DNA of 64,000 bases from an uncultured Actinomycetes bacterium. Its GTDB lineage: Bacteria; Actinomycetota; Actinomycetes; Nanopelagicales; Nanopelagicaceae. Below, piece after piece: positions 23,843-33,554 of the stretch. Within the stretch, counting starts at the first letter, position 1. Every line of letters starts with the position of its first letter. The notes beneath the pieces were generated by a model. It saw nothing but the letters and a program-made list of their open reading frames with translations, had not been told where the DNA came from and ran no database searches. Position numbers and translations under genes: made by a program. Where the stretch lies: positions 1 to 64,000 of the forward strand of contig CAILSO010000008.1 in NCBI GenBank assembly GCA_903836945.1, given 5' to 3'.

Positions 23843-25724
23843 AGTCATCTTTATCGCTACTGCTCCACGCGACTAACTTCTGCGTGATGTTTTGCGAGGT
23901 TATGCCGAGGTCGCTAAGGATCTCACTTCGCTTTGAGTGTTCGATAAATTCAAGTGGCACGCCAATAGAATGAATTGCAACTTGTAGATCTTCTTCGCGG
24001 AACATCTCCGAAATTGTCGAAGCAATACCGCCATGCTTTATTCCATCTTCAACAACTACCACGCTCTTGTAGCGACGAGCCATCGTAAGCAGACTCTTTG
24101 GAAGTGGCTTTACCCATCTTGGATCAATTACCGTAACGCCAACGCCTTCGCGATAGGCCTGAGATGCCGCTTCAACGCAAATACCAGCCATTGCGCCAAC
24201 GCTTACGAGAAGTACATCTGCGCTCTCGCCACGATATAGAACATCAATTCCATCGCGTCGTTCGAAGGATGGAATATCACTTCCCACTGGACCCTTTGGA
24301 AAACGAATCAAAGTGGGCGCATTTGAAATATCTAGTGCTTCGCGAAGAGTTTCACGAAGGCGTGCCCCATCGCGCGGTGCAGCAACATGAAGGGTAGGAA
24401 CAATTCCAGTCAGAGCCAAATCCCAAATACCGTGATGCGATGGACCATCATCGCCGGTAATTCCGGCTCGATCCAATACGAAAGTTACTCCGGCCTTATG
24501 CAGAGCAACATCTAATAGGAGTTGGTCGAAGGCGCGATTTAAAAATGTTGAGTAAACAGCTATCACTGGATGAAGCCCGGCATAGGCCATTCCGGCAGCA
24601 GCGGTTGTCGCGTGTTGTTCGGCGATACCCACATCGATGGTTCGTTCTGGGAATTTCTCTTGGAATTTATCTAAACCGGTCGGTCCCAGCATCGCGGCGG
24701 TAATCGCAACAATATCTTTTCGCTCGCTGCCGATTTCCACCATTTCATCTGCAAAAACGCTAGTCCAGTTAGGGGCAGATTTAGCTACTGGGATTCCAGT
24801 TGCTGGATCGACAATTCCAACTGCGTGAAATTTTTCGGCTGAGTCATTAACAGCTGGCGCGTGACCGCGACCTTTTTCGGTTATGACATGGACGATCACG
24901 GGTTCGCCAAAATTCTTAGCCCGCTGCAGTGCAACTTCCATCTCTTCGATGTTGTGACCATCGATCGGTCCTAAATATTTAAGTCCTAAATCTTCAAACA
25001 TTCCTTGCGGCGCAACAATATCTTTGATTCCTTTTTTAACTCCGTGCAGAGTTTCATAAATTGGTTGGCCAACAACAGGGGTCTTCTCTAAAACTCCCTT
25101 CCCCCAATCTAAGAACTTCTCATAGCCACTAGTTGCGCGAAGCGTTGAAAGATAGGTTGCCATGCCACCAATCGTTGGCGAATAAGATCTTTCGTTATCG
25201 TTTACAACAATAACTAGGCGAAGATCATCATTCGCGGCAATGTTATTTATGGCTTCCCATGACATACCCCCTGTTAGGGCACCATCTCCAACTACGCAAA
25301 CAACTGAACGTTCCTTCTCGCCTTTAATCGCAAAACCTCTAGCGACGCCATCGGCCCATGAAAGGGCTGTTGAGGCATGTGAATTTTCAATGACATCATG
25401 TTCGCTCTCTTCGCGATTTGGATATCCCGCAATGCCACCGCGTTGGCGAAGTTTGTCAAAGCCAGAACTGCGGCCGGTCAGAATCTTATGGACATAACTT
25501 TGATGTCCAGTGTCGAAGAGGACTACATCTTTTGGTGAATCAAAAATTCGATGAACCGCAATTGAAAGTTCAACCACGCCAAGGTTTGGTCCTAGATGGC
25601 CACCGCTTTTAGAAACTTTCTCAACGAGAAATTCACGAATCTCAGCCGAAAGTTCTGCTAATTGGGAATAGTTCAAATCCGCCAGGTCAGCTGGCTTATT
25701 GATCCCGGCCATATATTTGGACAT
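23781..25724 (-). CDS. dxs: 1-deoxy-D-xylulose-5-phosphate synthase
   Basis: The 647-residue thiamine-diphosphate enzyme begins the MEP isoprenoid pathway by condensing pyruvate and glyceraldehyde 3-phosphate. Visible motifs are FDTGHQSYVHKILTGR, the TPP motif GDGALTGGMSWEAINN, IVVNDNERSYSP, GPIDGHN, VGIAEQHATTAAAGMA (catalytic Glu) and DRAGITGDDGPSHHG. The C-terminus carries an extra hydrophilic tail (SEAKQLQVDENENQKPSR) that covers the overlap with fadB. ATG 25724 is chosen over the track TTG because TACACT sits 6 bases upstream. Confidence 0.96.
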   Translation of the reverse strand: MSKYMAGINKPADLADLNYSQLAELSAEIREFLVEKVSKSGGHLGPNLGVVELSIAVHRIFDSPKDVVLFDTGHQSYVHKILTGRSSGFDKLRQRGGIAGYPNREESEHDVIENSHASTALSWADGVARGFAIKGEKERSVVCVVGDGALTGGMSWEAINNIAANDDLRLVIVVNDNERSYSPTIGGMATYLSTLRATSGYEKFLDWGKGVLEKTPVVGQPIYETLHGVKKGIKDIVAPQGMFEDLGLKYLGPIDGHNIEEMEVALQRAKNFGEPVIVHVITEKGRGHAPAVNDSAEKFHAVGIVDPATGIPVAKSAPNWTSVFADEMVEIGSERKDIVAITAAMLGPTGLDKFQEKFPERTIDVGIAEQHATTAAAGMAYAGLHPVIAVYSTFLNRAFDQLLLDVALHKAGVTFVLDRAGITGDDGPSHHGIWDLALTGIVPTLHVAAPRDGARLRETLREALDISNAPTLIRFPKGPVGSDIPSFERRDGIDVLYRGESADVLLVSVGAMAGICVEAASQAYREGVGVTVIDPRWVKPLPKSLLTMARRYKSVVVVEDGIKHGGIASTISEMFREEDLQVAIHSIGVPLEFIEHSKRSEILSDLGITSQNITQKLVAWSSSDKDDFTSEAKQLQVDENENQKPSR

Positions 25725-25730
25725 AGCCAA

Positions 25731-25736
25731 AGTGTA
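25731..25736 (-). promoter_or_regulatory. Leaderless -10 (TACACT) for dxs
   Basis: TACACT, 6 bases, then ATG at 25724. It lies in the 25-bp gap between acnA and dxs. Confidence 0.6.
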
Positions 25737-25749
25737 GATCAGTCAGGGC

Positions 25750-28407
25750 TTAATTAAGTAGTGAACGTAATACGTACTGCATAATCCCACCGTGACGGAA
25801 GTAATCTGCCTCACCTGGGGTATCAATTCGTACGATCGCATCAAAACTCTTATCGCCTGCCATGACCTTTACCGTCTTCGGCGTCTTGCCCTGATTTAGT
25901 TCTTCAATTCCAGAAATACTAAATACCTCTTCACCAGTTAGGCCAAGTGTCTGCGCATTCGTTCCTGCAGCAAATTGAAGTGGAAGAACTCCCATACCAA
26001 TGAGATTGGAACGGTGAATTCTTTCAAATGATTCTGCGATAACTGCTTTAACACCTAGTAGCGCGGTTCCCTTTGCCGCCCAGTCTCTAGAAGATCCCGA
26101 GCCATATTCTTTACCAGCAAGAATAACTAGTGGAACGCCGGCGCTTTGATAGGCCATTGAGGCATCATAAATTGTGCTCTGTTCGCCATTGCTTAGGAAG
26201 TTGCGAGTAAAGCCACCTTCAACACCATCTAGTAGCAAATTCTTCAAGCGAATATTGGCAAAGGTGCCGCGGATCATTACTTCGTGATTACCGCGACGTG
26301 AACCATAGGAGTTGAAATCTGCACGATCAATTCCATGTTCGGCTAAGTATTTACCGGCCGGTGAATCAATTTTGATATTTCCAGCTGGTGAAATGTGATC
26401 GGTTGTTACGGAATCGCCCAAGATCGCCATAACTCTGGCGCCGGAGATATCTTTAACCGGAACTGGGTTGCGTGGCATACCCTCAAAATATGGAGGCTTT
26501 CGAACGTAGGTCGACTTTGCATCCCATTCAAAAGTGTTGCCGGTAGGCGTTGCAAGTGACTTCCAACGATGATCGCCATCAAAGACGCTGGCGTAATCCT
26601 TCTTAAACATCTCAGATGAGATTGAAGAATCGATTACTGATTGAATCTCGGCGGCGCTTGGCCAGATATCCTTTAGGAAGACGGGATTTCCATCTTTATC
26701 ATTGCCGATCGAATCATTTTCAAAATCATGATCCATGGTTCCGGCAAGTGCGTATGCAACCACTAGTGGCGGTGAAGCCAGGTAGTTCATCTTTACATCT
26801 GGGCTGATGCGGCCCTCAAAGTTACGGTTTCCAGAAAGTACTGCAGAGACTGCCAAATCGTTCTCGTTGATCGCCTTACTAATTTCAAGAGGTAGTGGTC
26901 CCGAGTTTCCGATGCAGGTTACGCAACCATAGCCAACTAAGTTAAAGCCGAGTGCCTCCATATAAGTTGTGAGACCAGCTTTATCGTAATAATCGGTTAC
27001 TACCTTTGATCCTGGTGCCAAAGTTGTTTTAACCCAAGGCTTACTCTTTAGCCCTTTTTCAACGGCCTTCTTGGCAAGCAAAGCAGCGCCAATCATCACA
27101 CTTGGATTAGATGTATTTGTACATGAGGTAATCGATGCAATTACGACTGCGCCATTTTGTACTGAGGTTGCGCTTCCATTCACCGAGACTGGAATAGCTG
27201 ACTTTGAAGTCTTATCTGAGAAATATGTTGGTGAAATTTTTTCATAAGCGCTCTTGGCATCTGAAAGTGAGATTCGATCTTGTGGTCGCTTAGGTCCAGC
27301 GATTGATGGAACAACGGTTCCTAGATCCAACTCCAAGTTTTCTGAGAAGCGTGGCTTATCTGATGGGTTGTGCCATAAACCAACGCGCTTTGCATACTCT
27401 TCAACCAAAGCAATCTCATCATTACCGCGACCAGTCAAAGATAGGTAGCGAATAGTCTCTTCATCGATTGGGAAGATGGCGCAGGTCGATCCATATTCCG
27501 GAGACATATTTCCGATCGTGGTTCGGTTTGCCATTGGTAGCGCGGTAACGCCAGGACCATAAAATTCAACAAACTTTCCAACAACGCCATGCTTGCGAAG
27601 CATCTCGGTAATAACGAGCACTAAGTCAGTGGCAGTTGTTCCGGTTGGGAGTTGGCCATTTAATTTAAATCCGACAACTCGAGGAATCAACATTGATACC
27701 GGCTGACCTAATAAGGCCGCCTCGGCTTCAATTCCACCTACGCCCCAGCCCAGTACGCCCAGACCGTTAACCATTGTGGTGTGTGAGTCAGTTCCGACAA
27801 CGGTATCTGGATAGGCTCGAAGAACCCCATCAACGGTACGCGTCATTACAACTCGCGCGAGGTATTCAATATTTACTTGGTGAACAATTCCGGTTCCTGG
27901 TGGAACAACTTTGAATTCATCAAAGGCGGTCTGGCCCCAACGCAAGAATCGATAGCGCTCTTGATTGCGTTCGTATTCAATATCGGTGTTCTCTTCAAAG
28001 GATGTCTTGGTGCCAAATTTATCGGCAATTACTGAGTGATCGATTACTAATTCAGCAGGTGCCAAGGGATTTACTTTGCTGGCATCTCCGCCAAGTTCGA
28101 CGATCGCCTCTCGCATGGTTGCAAGATCCACAACGCAAGGTACGCCAGTGAAATCTTGCATAATCACTCGCGCTGGAGTGAATTGAATTTCAGTATCTGG
28201 CTCTGCCTCTGGCTTCCAATTCGCTAACGCCTTGATTTGTTCAGCGGTGATATTGGCACCATCCTCGGTGCGCAGTAGATTTTCAAGGAGCACCTTTAAG
28301 CTAAAAGGCAGGTCCTTGCTTTCAGGAAGTTTTGAGAGATCAAAAATCTCATACTGCTTTCCGGCAACGGTAATGGTGGTCTTGGCATCAAATGAATTCT
28401 TGCTCAC
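25750..28407 (-). CDS. acnA: Aconitate hydratase
   Basis: The 885-residue protein is full length for the AcnA/IRP1 family. The 4Fe-4S cysteines lie in [12 protein letters not shown] and [13 protein letters not shown]. Other motifs are [20 protein letters not shown] in the first domain and the swivel-domain [15 protein letters not shown]. It interconverts citrate and isocitrate in the TCA cycle. The GTG start has TAAGAT 6 bases upstream, inside the end of the preceding methyltransferase gene, so acnA appears to have its own leaderless promoter despite a 9-base gap. Confidence 0.97.
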   Translation of the reverse strand: MSKNSFDAKTTITVAGKQYEIFDLSKLPESKDLPFSLKVLLENLLRTEDGANITAEQIKALANWKPEAEPDTEIQFTPARVIMQDFTGVPCVVDLATMREAIVELGGDASKVNPLAPAELVIDHSVIADKFGTKTSFEENTDIEYERNQERYRFLRWGQTAFDEFKVVPPGTGIVHQVNIEYLARVVMTRTVDGVLRAYPDTVVGTDSHTTMVNGLGVLGWGVGGIEAEAALLGQPVSMLIPRVVGFKLNGQLPTGTTATDLVLVITEMLRKHGVVGKFVEFYGPGVTALPMANRTTIGNMSPEYGSTCAIFPIDEETIRYLSLTGRGNDEIALVEEYAKRVGLWHNPSDKPRFSENLELDLGTVVPSIAGPKRPQDRISLSDAKSAYEKISPTYFSDKTSKSAIPVSVNGSATSVQNGAVVIASITSCTNTSNPSVMIGAALLAKKAVEKGLKSKPWVKTTLAPGSKVVTDYYDKAGLTTYMEALGFNLVGYGCVTCIGNSGPLPLEISKAINENDLAVSAVLSGNRNFEGRISPDVKMNYLASPPLVVAYALAGTMDHDFENDSIGNDKDGNPVFLKDIWPSAAEIQSVIDSSISSEMFKKDYASVFDGDHRWKSLATPTGNTFEWDAKSTYVRKPPYFEGMPRNPVPVKDISGARVMAILGDSVTTDHISPAGNIKIDSPAGKYLAEHGIDRADFNSYGSRRGNHEVMIRGTFANIRLKNLLLDGVEGGFTRNFLSNGEQSTIYDASMAYQSAGVPLVILAGKEYGSGSSRDWAAKGTALLGVKAVIAESFERIHRSNLIGMGVLPLQFAAGTNAQTLGLTGEEVFSISGIEELNQGKTPKTVKVMAGDKSFDAIVRIDTPGEADYFRHGGIMQYVLRSLLN

Positions 28408-28413
28408 GCCGCT

Positions 28414-28419
28414 ATCTTA
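28414..28419 (-). promoter_or_regulatory. Leaderless -10 (TAAGAT) for acnA
   Basis: TAAGAT, 6 bases, then GTG at 28407. It overlaps the stop codon of the upstream RNA methyltransferase gene. Confidence 0.6.
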
Positions 28420-29613
28420 GCCACGAGTAAAGCGAGCAACACATTCAACATGTTGGGTCATCGGGAATAGATCGAATCCCACGATGTGATCTAAGTGATA
28501 TCCCCCAGCCTCTAACTGCTTTGCATCTCTAACCAAAGAGGCCGGATCGCAAGAGATATAGACAATTGTCCGTGGCGCCTTGGCCAGCATTTCGCGGACG
28601 ACTAATTCACCAGCACCAGTTCGGGGCGGATCTAGCAAAATCACATCGACCTTTTTGATTGCAGGAAGTTTCTGTTCTACTCGTCCGGAGTGGACCTGAA
28701 CCTGCTTAACCTTTTCGAAAATCTTTAGCGCATCTTGCGTCGCGCGATGACTTGATTCAATTAAATGAACCTTGCCGATATCACCGACATCATCAGCCAT
28801 TGGAGCAGTAAATAAACCAACGCCGCCATATAGATCGCAGACATGATCACCTGCGCGAAGCGCTAGAAGATCCATCGCCAAAGTAACCAAGGTATTAGGC
28901 GCATTTCGATGAGCTTGCCAGAAAGATGAAGGTGAGATTTCGTAGGTGTACTCCCCTACTTTTTCATGTAACTGTGTTGGACCAGCCAGACTTCGACCAC
29001 CACGTGAGAGATTTCGTTCGCCAGTACTAGAAACCGATAGCTCTAGGCGATCATCGCCCTTCCAATTCTTAGCAAAGATCTCTGATTCGTTAATGGCTTC
29101 AACGGCAATTAAACATTTATCGATCTCGGTAACTTCATTACTTCGAGATGAGAAGAGACCGGGCTTACCATTCTTGGAAATTGCAAAATCCATCCTGGTG
29201 CGCCAGTGCAGTCCATCCTTTGGTTCTACCGCGTGAACATCTAAATCAATCTCCATCTTTCCAAGGCGGGAGAATTGTTCTCGAATTACCGAACGCTTTA
29301 ATTCAGTCTGCGCCGAAATAGCTACATGCTGAAAATCGCAACCACCACAGCCACCAGGTACTGCATATTTACATGGTGCGACCACGCGATCCTTTGATGG
29401 TCGAAGGATTTCGATTGCATCACCGCGGGCTAGCTTTGAAGATATTGAGGTAATTTCAACAACCGCGCTCTCACCGGTAATTGCATGACGGACAAAAATA
29501 ACTTGGCCGTTATGGCGCGCAACAAAATGGCCACCATGTGCCACTGCGCCAATTTCAACGGTAACCCGATCTCCGACGGCTAGTTGTGGGAGGTTCTGCG
29601 GGTTCGATTCCAT
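28417..29613 (-). CDS. TRAM-domain class I SAM-dependent RNA (uracil-5) methyltransferase, TrmA/RlmD-like
   Basis: The 398-residue protein starts with a TRAM RNA-binding domain (VGDRVTVEIGAVAHGGHFVAR). An iron-sulfur-type cysteine cluster follows (CKYAVPGGCGGCDF). The SAM domain has CDLYGGVGLFTAP and LLDPPRTG, and the catalytic Cys lies in YISCDPASL. These enzymes make 5-methyluridine in rRNA or tRNA; the exact target cannot be told. It is divergent from trkA, with start codons only 31 bases apart, and a TAAGGT -10 is at the leaderless spacing. Confidence 0.9.
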   Translation of the reverse strand: MESNPQNLPQLAVGDRVTVEIGAVAHGGHFVARHNGQVIFVRHAITGESAVVEITSISSKLARGDAIEILRPSKDRVVAPCKYAVPGGCGGCDFQHVAISAQTELKRSVIREQFSRLGKMEIDLDVHAVEPKDGLHWRTRMDFAISKNGKPGLFSSRSNEVTEIDKCLIAVEAINESEIFAKNWKGDDRLELSVSSTGERNLSRGGRSLAGPTQLHEKVGEYTYEISPSSFWQAHRNAPNTLVTLAMDLLALRAGDHVCDLYGGVGLFTAPMADDVGDIGKVHLIESSHRATQDALKIFEKVKQVQVHSGRVEQKLPAIKKVDVILLDPPRTGAGELVVREMLAKAPRTIVYISCDPASLVRDAKQLEAGGYHLDHIVGFDLFPMTQHVECVARFTRG

Positions 29614-29619
29614 AGGGCC

Positions 29620-29625
29620 ACCTTA
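29620..29625 (-). promoter_or_regulatory. Leaderless -10 (TAAGGT) for RNA methyltransferase
   Basis: TAAGGT, 6 bases, then ATG at 29613. Confidence 0.6.
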
Positions 29626-29631
29626 TGGGTG

Positions 29632-29637
29632 TAAGTT
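29632..29637 (+). promoter_or_regulatory. Leaderless -10 (TAAGTT) for first TrkA gene
   Basis: TAAGTT, 7 bases, then GTG at 29645. It lies 6 bases from the oppositely oriented -10 of the methyltransferase gene. Confidence 0.55.
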
Positions 29638-29644
29638 GTACTTC

Positions 29645-30307
29645 GTGCACGTAGTCATCATGGGTTGTGGTCGCGTCGGATCTGGTCTAGCAATTGATCT
29701 TGAAAGCGCTGGTCACTCAGTTGCCATCATCGATCAAAACCGCGAGGCATTTCGTCGCCTAGGGGCAGATTTCAAGGGCAAGACAATCGCTGGCGTCGGA
29801 TTTGATCGCGATATCTTGATGGAAGCTGGTATCGAAAAGGCTGAAGCCTTCGCCGCGGTTTCAAATGGCGATAACTCAAATATCTTGGCTGCTCGCGTAG
29901 CGCGCGAGACATATGGCGTTCAAAATGTTGTTGCCCGAATCTACGATCCAGCTCGAGCGGAAATTTATCAACGCCTCGGCATCCCAACAGTTGCAACTGT
30001 TCTCTGGGCCACCGACCAAATTCTTCGCCGCCTAGTTCCTGAAGGAACTCGTTCCGAGTGGCGCGATGCAAGTGGCGTCATACAACTATGTGAAGTTCAT
30101 TTACACAAGGAATGGTTTGGTCAACCGGTTTCTTTAATTGAGACTATTACTAAAGCTCGAGTCGCTTTCATTACTCGCCTTGGTGAAGGAATGATTCCAA
30201 GTGAGAAGACCGTCCTTCAAGAGGGAGATCTGGTCCACGTTATGGTTGCCGATAAAGAACTGCCGGTTGTTGAAGCCGCTCTAGCTAAATCTCCGGAAGA
30301 GGCTTAA
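29645..30307 (+). CDS. TrkA-type potassium uptake regulatory protein (first copy)
   Basis: The 220-residue protein has an RCK_N Rossmann domain: VIMGCGRVGSGLAIDLESAGHSVAIID with the acidic residue that selects NAD(H). An RCK_C domain follows from about residue 140, with GMIPSEKTVLQEGDLVHVMV. Such proteins gate Trk/Ktr potassium channels at the inner membrane. The track start is TTG 29636. I use GTG 29645 because it gives MHVVIMGCGRVG, the usual N-terminus, and fits the leaderless spacing. A second TrkA follows after 3 bases. No Trk membrane subunit lies within the window. Confidence 0.9.
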   Translation: MHVVIMGCGRVGSGLAIDLESAGHSVAIIDQNREAFRRLGADFKGKTIAGVGFDRDILMEAGIEKAEAFAAVSNGDNSNILAARVARETYGVQNVVARIYDPARAEIYQRLGIPTVATVLWATDQILRRLVPEGTRSEWRDASGVIQLCEVHLHKEWFGQPVSLIETITKARVAFITRLGEGMIPSEKTVLQEGDLVHVMVADKELPVVEAALAKSPEEA

Positions 30308-30310
30308 TCA

Positions 30311-30967
30311 ATGAAAATTGCTATTGCTGGTGCCGGAAATGTTGGTCGCTCAATTGCCCGTGAATTGTTAGAAAATGGCCATCACGTTCTTCTAATTGAT
30401 CGTGATCCAAAGGCGCTTAAAATGGATAGCGTCCCAAGCGCGGAATGGTTACTTGCAGATGTCTGCGAAATTACCTCTTTAGATAATGCAAAGTTAGATA
30501 CCTGCCAGGTACTCATTGCCGCTACTGGCGATGACAAAGTTAATTTAGTTTCATCCCTGCTTGCAAAGACCGAATATGGCGTCCCGCGCGTAGTTGCCCG
30601 GGTAAATCATCCCAAGAATGAATGGATGTTCGATGCCTCATGGGGCGTAGATGTTGCAGTATCAACACCAAGAATTATCTCGGCAATTGTTGAAGAGGCA
30701 GTGTCTGTCGGCGATGTCGTTCGCCTATTCCAACTGCGCAAAGGCGAAGCGAGCTTGGTTGAAATCACCTTGCCTGATAGTGCCAAGGCCTGCGGTCGCA
30801 CCGTTGAAGAAGTTCAACTCCCAGAAAATGCAACCCTTGCTGCGATTGTTCGTGATGGTCAGGTTATTCCGCCACACTCACATGATGTTTATTCAGCTGG
30901 CGATGAATTGATCTTTATTGCTACCGCAGCTGCTGAAGATCAATTGAAGTCGTGCTTTATCGCTTAA
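30311..30967 (+). CDS. TrkA-type potassium uptake regulatory protein (second copy)
   Basis: The 218-residue protein has the same two-domain layout as its upstream neighbour: MKIAIAGAGNVGRSIARELLENGHHVLLID at the RCK_N site and an RCK_C domain ending in GDELIFIATAAAEDQL. Paired trkA genes of this kind (ceoB/ceoC in mycobacteria) act together on one channel. A GAGG Shine-Dalgarno in the end of the first gene lies 8 bases before the ATG, so the two are translationally linked. It converges with the DUF3159 gene with a 4-base overlap. Confidence 0.9.
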   Translation: MKIAIAGAGNVGRSIARELLENGHHVLLIDRDPKALKMDSVPSAEWLLADVCEITSLDNAKLDTCQVLIAATGDDKVNLVSSLLAKTEYGVPRVVARVNHPKNEWMFDASWGVDVAVSTPRIISAIVEEAVSVGDVVRLFQLRKGEASLVEITLPDSAKACGRTVEEVQLPENATLAAIVRDGQVIPPHSHDVYSAGDELIFIATAAAEDQLKSCFIA

Positions 30968-31578
30968 TTTTCCTTAGTTTTTGTAACTGGCACAGATTTA
31001 ATTACCAACCAAGTAGCCCACAGCGTTACTAGATAAAGCGGAAAGCCCAAGAAGACATTGGCTATTCCTAGAGCATTCAAATGATTTGATTTATAAAGTG
31101 GATACTGAATTAATAAACGAATTCCAAATAACCAGAACCAGATCCAGCTGGCTCGCGAATAGGCCTTTAGCCGACGAGAATCCTTGCGCCAGGTGAAATT
31201 CTCACCAAGGATCGGCCCCAGCATTACGCCAATTAATGGCCACTTAATCAATATTGAAATTAAATAAACCACGGCAAATGCCGAATTTTTCCAAAGACTT
31301 GGGGCGTAGTAACTCTTCGCACTTCCCGTCTTCCAGGCAAACCAGCCACAGAAAACAACTCCGATAAAGCCACTGATCGCATGCATCAAGGTGTCTTTTC
31401 GCACGATCCGAAGCAACATAAGAGCAAGAGCGCAACCGATTGAGATGTAAAGACATTGTCGTAAATTGTGAGTGATATTAAATGCAACCAAGAAAACTAA
31501 TGAGGGAACGGTCGAATCAAAGAGGCCACTCTTGCCACCAAGAGCGTTAATTACTTTGGACTTATCCTCTTCTTGCAT
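30964..31578 (-). CDS. DUF3159 family membrane protein
   Basis: The 204-residue protein has about five hydrophobic helices and the features of actinobacterial DUF3159: GGKSGLFDSTVPSLVFL at the N-terminus, FAWKTGSAKSYYAPSLWKN in the middle and a final helix ending VIKSVP. Its function is unknown. It overlaps the dut stop codon (TAATG), so the two are co-translated, as commonly seen for this family next to dut in actinobacteria. Confidence 0.88.
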   Translation of the reverse strand: MQEEDKSKVINALGGKSGLFDSTVPSLVFLVAFNITHNLRQCLYISIGCALALMLLRIVRKDTLMHAISGFIGVVFCGWFAWKTGSAKSYYAPSLWKNSAFAVVYLISILIKWPLIGVMLGPILGENFTWRKDSRRLKAYSRASWIWFWLFGIRLLIQYPLYKSNHLNALGIANVFLGFPLYLVTLWATWLVIKSVPVTKTKEN

Positions 31579-32021
31579 TAAGAGCTCTTTCCTGTCGAAC
31601 CAAAGCCACCGGCGCCGCGGTCACTTCCAGGCAGCGAATCGACTTCAATAAATTCTGCGCGCTCTACCTGTTGAATTACTAATTGTGCGATTCGATCACC
31701 CTTTTTAAATGAGATCGACTCTTTTTGATCATGATTGATCAAAATTACTTGAAGCTCACCACGATAAGCCGCATCTACAGTTCCGGGCGTATTAGCAATG
31801 GAGACTCCATGCTTAATAGCTAAACCTGAGCGCGGGTGAACTAAAGCGACGTAACCATTTGGCAGGGCTAGTGAAATTCCGGTTGGGACCAATATGCGTT
31901 GACCGGGTTCGATTGTGAAATCGATTCTGGTGGCTAGGTCCGCCCCGGCATCTCCTGGTTTTGCATAACTAGGTAACGGAACCGATTCATCCAACCTGGT
32001 TATAAGTACTTTGACGCTCAT
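31578..32021 (-). CDS. dut: dUTP diphosphatase
   Basis: The 147-residue protein carries the five dUTPase motifs: DAGADLA, HPRSGLAIKHG, the uracil-binding GTVDAAYRGEL, RIAQLVIQ and the C-terminal GAGGFGSTG that closes over the nucleotide. The trimeric enzyme hydrolyses dUTP to dUMP, preventing uracil in DNA. It overlaps the upstream thioesterase by 4 bases (ATGA) and the downstream DUF3159 gene by one base. Confidence 0.96.
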   Translation of the reverse strand: MSVKVLITRLDESVPLPSYAKPGDAGADLATRIDFTIEPGQRILVPTGISLALPNGYVALVHPRSGLAIKHGVSIANTPGTVDAAYRGELQVILINHDQKESISFKKGDRIAQLVIQQVERAEFIEVDSLPGSDRGAGGFGSTGKSS

Positions 32022-32602
32022 GGATTTATCTCAAATTCTGGATCGACGAATGCCAAAAGTTCTGGGTGCGCGGTTACGTGATCGATATAGGCCTTAGGTG
32101 CGTTCTCTAGGAAATGTTTCATTGGAACGATAATAAATAAGGCCGATGCCTTGACGGCAACTGGGCCATCGGGCGCACCGATTCGCCCTTCGGCGGCGCA
32201 AAAAACCTTACGATTTTCTTGACCAGTGATCTGTGCTGAAATATAAAGTTCGGAACCGATTGGAACCGGCAAAATAAAATCTGTCTCCAGTCGCGCCGTA
32301 ACGGCTGGTGATCGAATTAACCACATCAACTTTCCAAGCGCTTCATCAAAGGCCAGTGATAGCAATCCCCCGTGGGCCAAACCCGGTGCACCCTGGTGAT
32401 TTTCGGTAACGGTAAATTTCGCCGTTAAATCTTGGCCAGCACCTGCGTGCGCGATTAAATGCAATCCAGTTGGATGTAATTCACCGCAACCAAAACAATG
32501 TCCGAAGTGTGAAGGTATTTGGGTTCCTGGGGCGGGCGCCTTTGGATGACGCGGCGGAACGCTGGCGCCTTCTGGCGGCACAGTGCTTGGAACTCTGCTC
32601 AT
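32018..32602 (-). CDS. PaaI-type hotdog-fold thioesterase
   Basis: The 194-residue protein has a proline-rich N-terminus, then HCFGCGELHPTGLHL and the hotdog-fold helix GLAHGGLLSLAFDEALGKLM, characteristic of PaaI/acyl-CoA thioesterases. The C-terminal extension (HFLENAPKAYIDHV) is not part of the minimal fold. The likely activity is acyl-CoA hydrolysis. The track start at 32623 is replaced by ATG 32602, because TAGGCT lies 7 bases upstream. It heads the unit with dut and DUF3159. Confidence 0.85.
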   Translation of the reverse strand: MSRVPSTVPPEGASVPPRHPKAPAPGTQIPSHFGHCFGCGELHPTGLHLIAHAGAGQDLTAKFTVTENHQGAPGLAHGGLLSLAFDEALGKLMWLIRSPAVTARLETDFILPVPIGSELYISAQITGQENRKVFCAAEGRIGAPDGPVAVKASALFIIVPMKHFLENAPKAYIDHVTAHPELLAFVDPEFEINP

Positions 32603-32609
32603 GTCGATA

Positions 32610-32615
32610 AGCCTA
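32610..32615 (-). promoter_or_regulatory. Leaderless -10 (TAGGCT) for thioesterase-dut unit
   Basis: TAGGCT, 7 bases, then ATG at 32602. Confidence 0.5.
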
Positions 32616-32646
32616 ACCTGCAACTTAATAAAGTTCGCTATTCAAG

Positions 32647-32652
32647 TAGGGT
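32647..32652 (+). promoter_or_regulatory. Leaderless -10 (TAGGGT) for DUF3093 gene
   Basis: TAGGGT, 6 bases, then ATG at 32659. Confidence 0.6.
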
Positions 32653-32658
32653 TGGCAC

Positions 32659-33153
32659 ATGGCATTTTCAAATAGAAATTCCGCGCGTCATGCGGATTTA
32701 AATTATGGAACGCCGCTTTATTCCGAGAAGATCCGCTGGCCGTTATGGCTCTGGGCCTTTATCTTATTTCTAAGCGCTTCAATTGATTTGGCCATCTGGG
32801 CCGCGCTCTCAAGCACCGCCACCATTCTGACGACTGTGGCAAGCATTGCGCTAATTATTTATGCCAATCAAATGACGACGCTGCGAATAACCGTCACCAA
32901 GGGTTGGTTCTTAGTTGGTCCTGCTGCAATCGAGCGCGCTTTTATCCACAACTTTCGCGCCCTGGATTCCAAGGCGATGCGGGAAGTACGGGGTGTGGGC
33001 GCTGATCCGGCTTGTTATTTGGAACTTCGTTTTTGGGTCCCTACCGGATTGAAGTTGGAACTTCGAGATCCGAAAGACAAAACGCCCTATTGGTTAATTA
33101 GCACCAATAGAGCGAATGAATTATTAAAGATATTAAATTTAGCTGATCATTAA
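32659..33153 (+). CDS. DUF3093 family membrane protein
   Basis: The 164-residue protein has two adjacent transmembrane helices (WLWAFILFLSASIDLAIWAAL and ILTTVASIALIIYAN) followed by a small soluble domain with TLRITVTKGWFLVGPAAIER and ELRDPKDKTPYWLISTNR. This is the actinobacterial DUF3093 family, usually found beside dut and DUF4193 as here. Its function is unknown. It converges with the DUF4193 gene with a 4-base overlap. Confidence 0.87.
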   Translation: MAFSNRNSARHADLNYGTPLYSEKIRWPLWLWAFILFLSASIDLAIWAALSSTATILTTVASIALIIYANQMTTLRITVTKGWFLVGPAAIERAFIHNFRALDSKAMREVRGVGADPACYLELRFWVPTGLKLELRDPKDKTPYWLISTNRANELLKILNLADH

Positions 33154-33446
33154 GCGCAATCAACGCATACTGCATTGGCGCCAGTGCCCTTTGCTAATTG
33201 AGTGCTGTGGTGAACCATAAAGCAGCGAGAACAAGTAAATTCATCATCTTGTTTCGGCACAACGCGCACTGTTAATTCTTCACCGGAAAGATCAGCACCT
33301 GGAAGTTCTAGATTTTCAGCGGCTTCTTCTTCATCGATATCGACTTGGCCAGATTGCGCATCGGCTCGGCGAGCTTTGAGCTCTTCGAGCGACTCTTCAT
33401 GAAGTTCTTCATCCGTTTTTCGCGGGGTATCGTAATCTGTTGCCAT
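33150..33446 (-). CDS. DUF4193 family protein
   Basis: The 98-residue acidic protein begins MATDYDTPRKTDEE and ends with a four-cysteine zinc-ribbon-like tail (FTCSRCFMVHH and AVCVDCA). This matches the actinobacterial DUF4193 family, which is small and of unknown function, commonly near dut. A CACTAT hexamer 7 bases before the ATG is a weak leaderless promoter candidate. Confidence 0.88.
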   Translation of the reverse strand: MATDYDTPRKTDEELHEESLEELKARRADAQSGQVDIDEEEAAENLELPGADLSGEELTVRVVPKQDDEFTCSRCFMVHHSTQLAKGTGANAVCVDCA

Positions 33447-33554
33447 GGGGCGGATAGTGTCCTATAAAGTTGTTGGTTACCTAATCAACGCTCGGCGTGT
33501 CGGAAATATTCCGTAGATGTGGATTACTTTTACCTTTTGGCTTGCTAAAGAACC

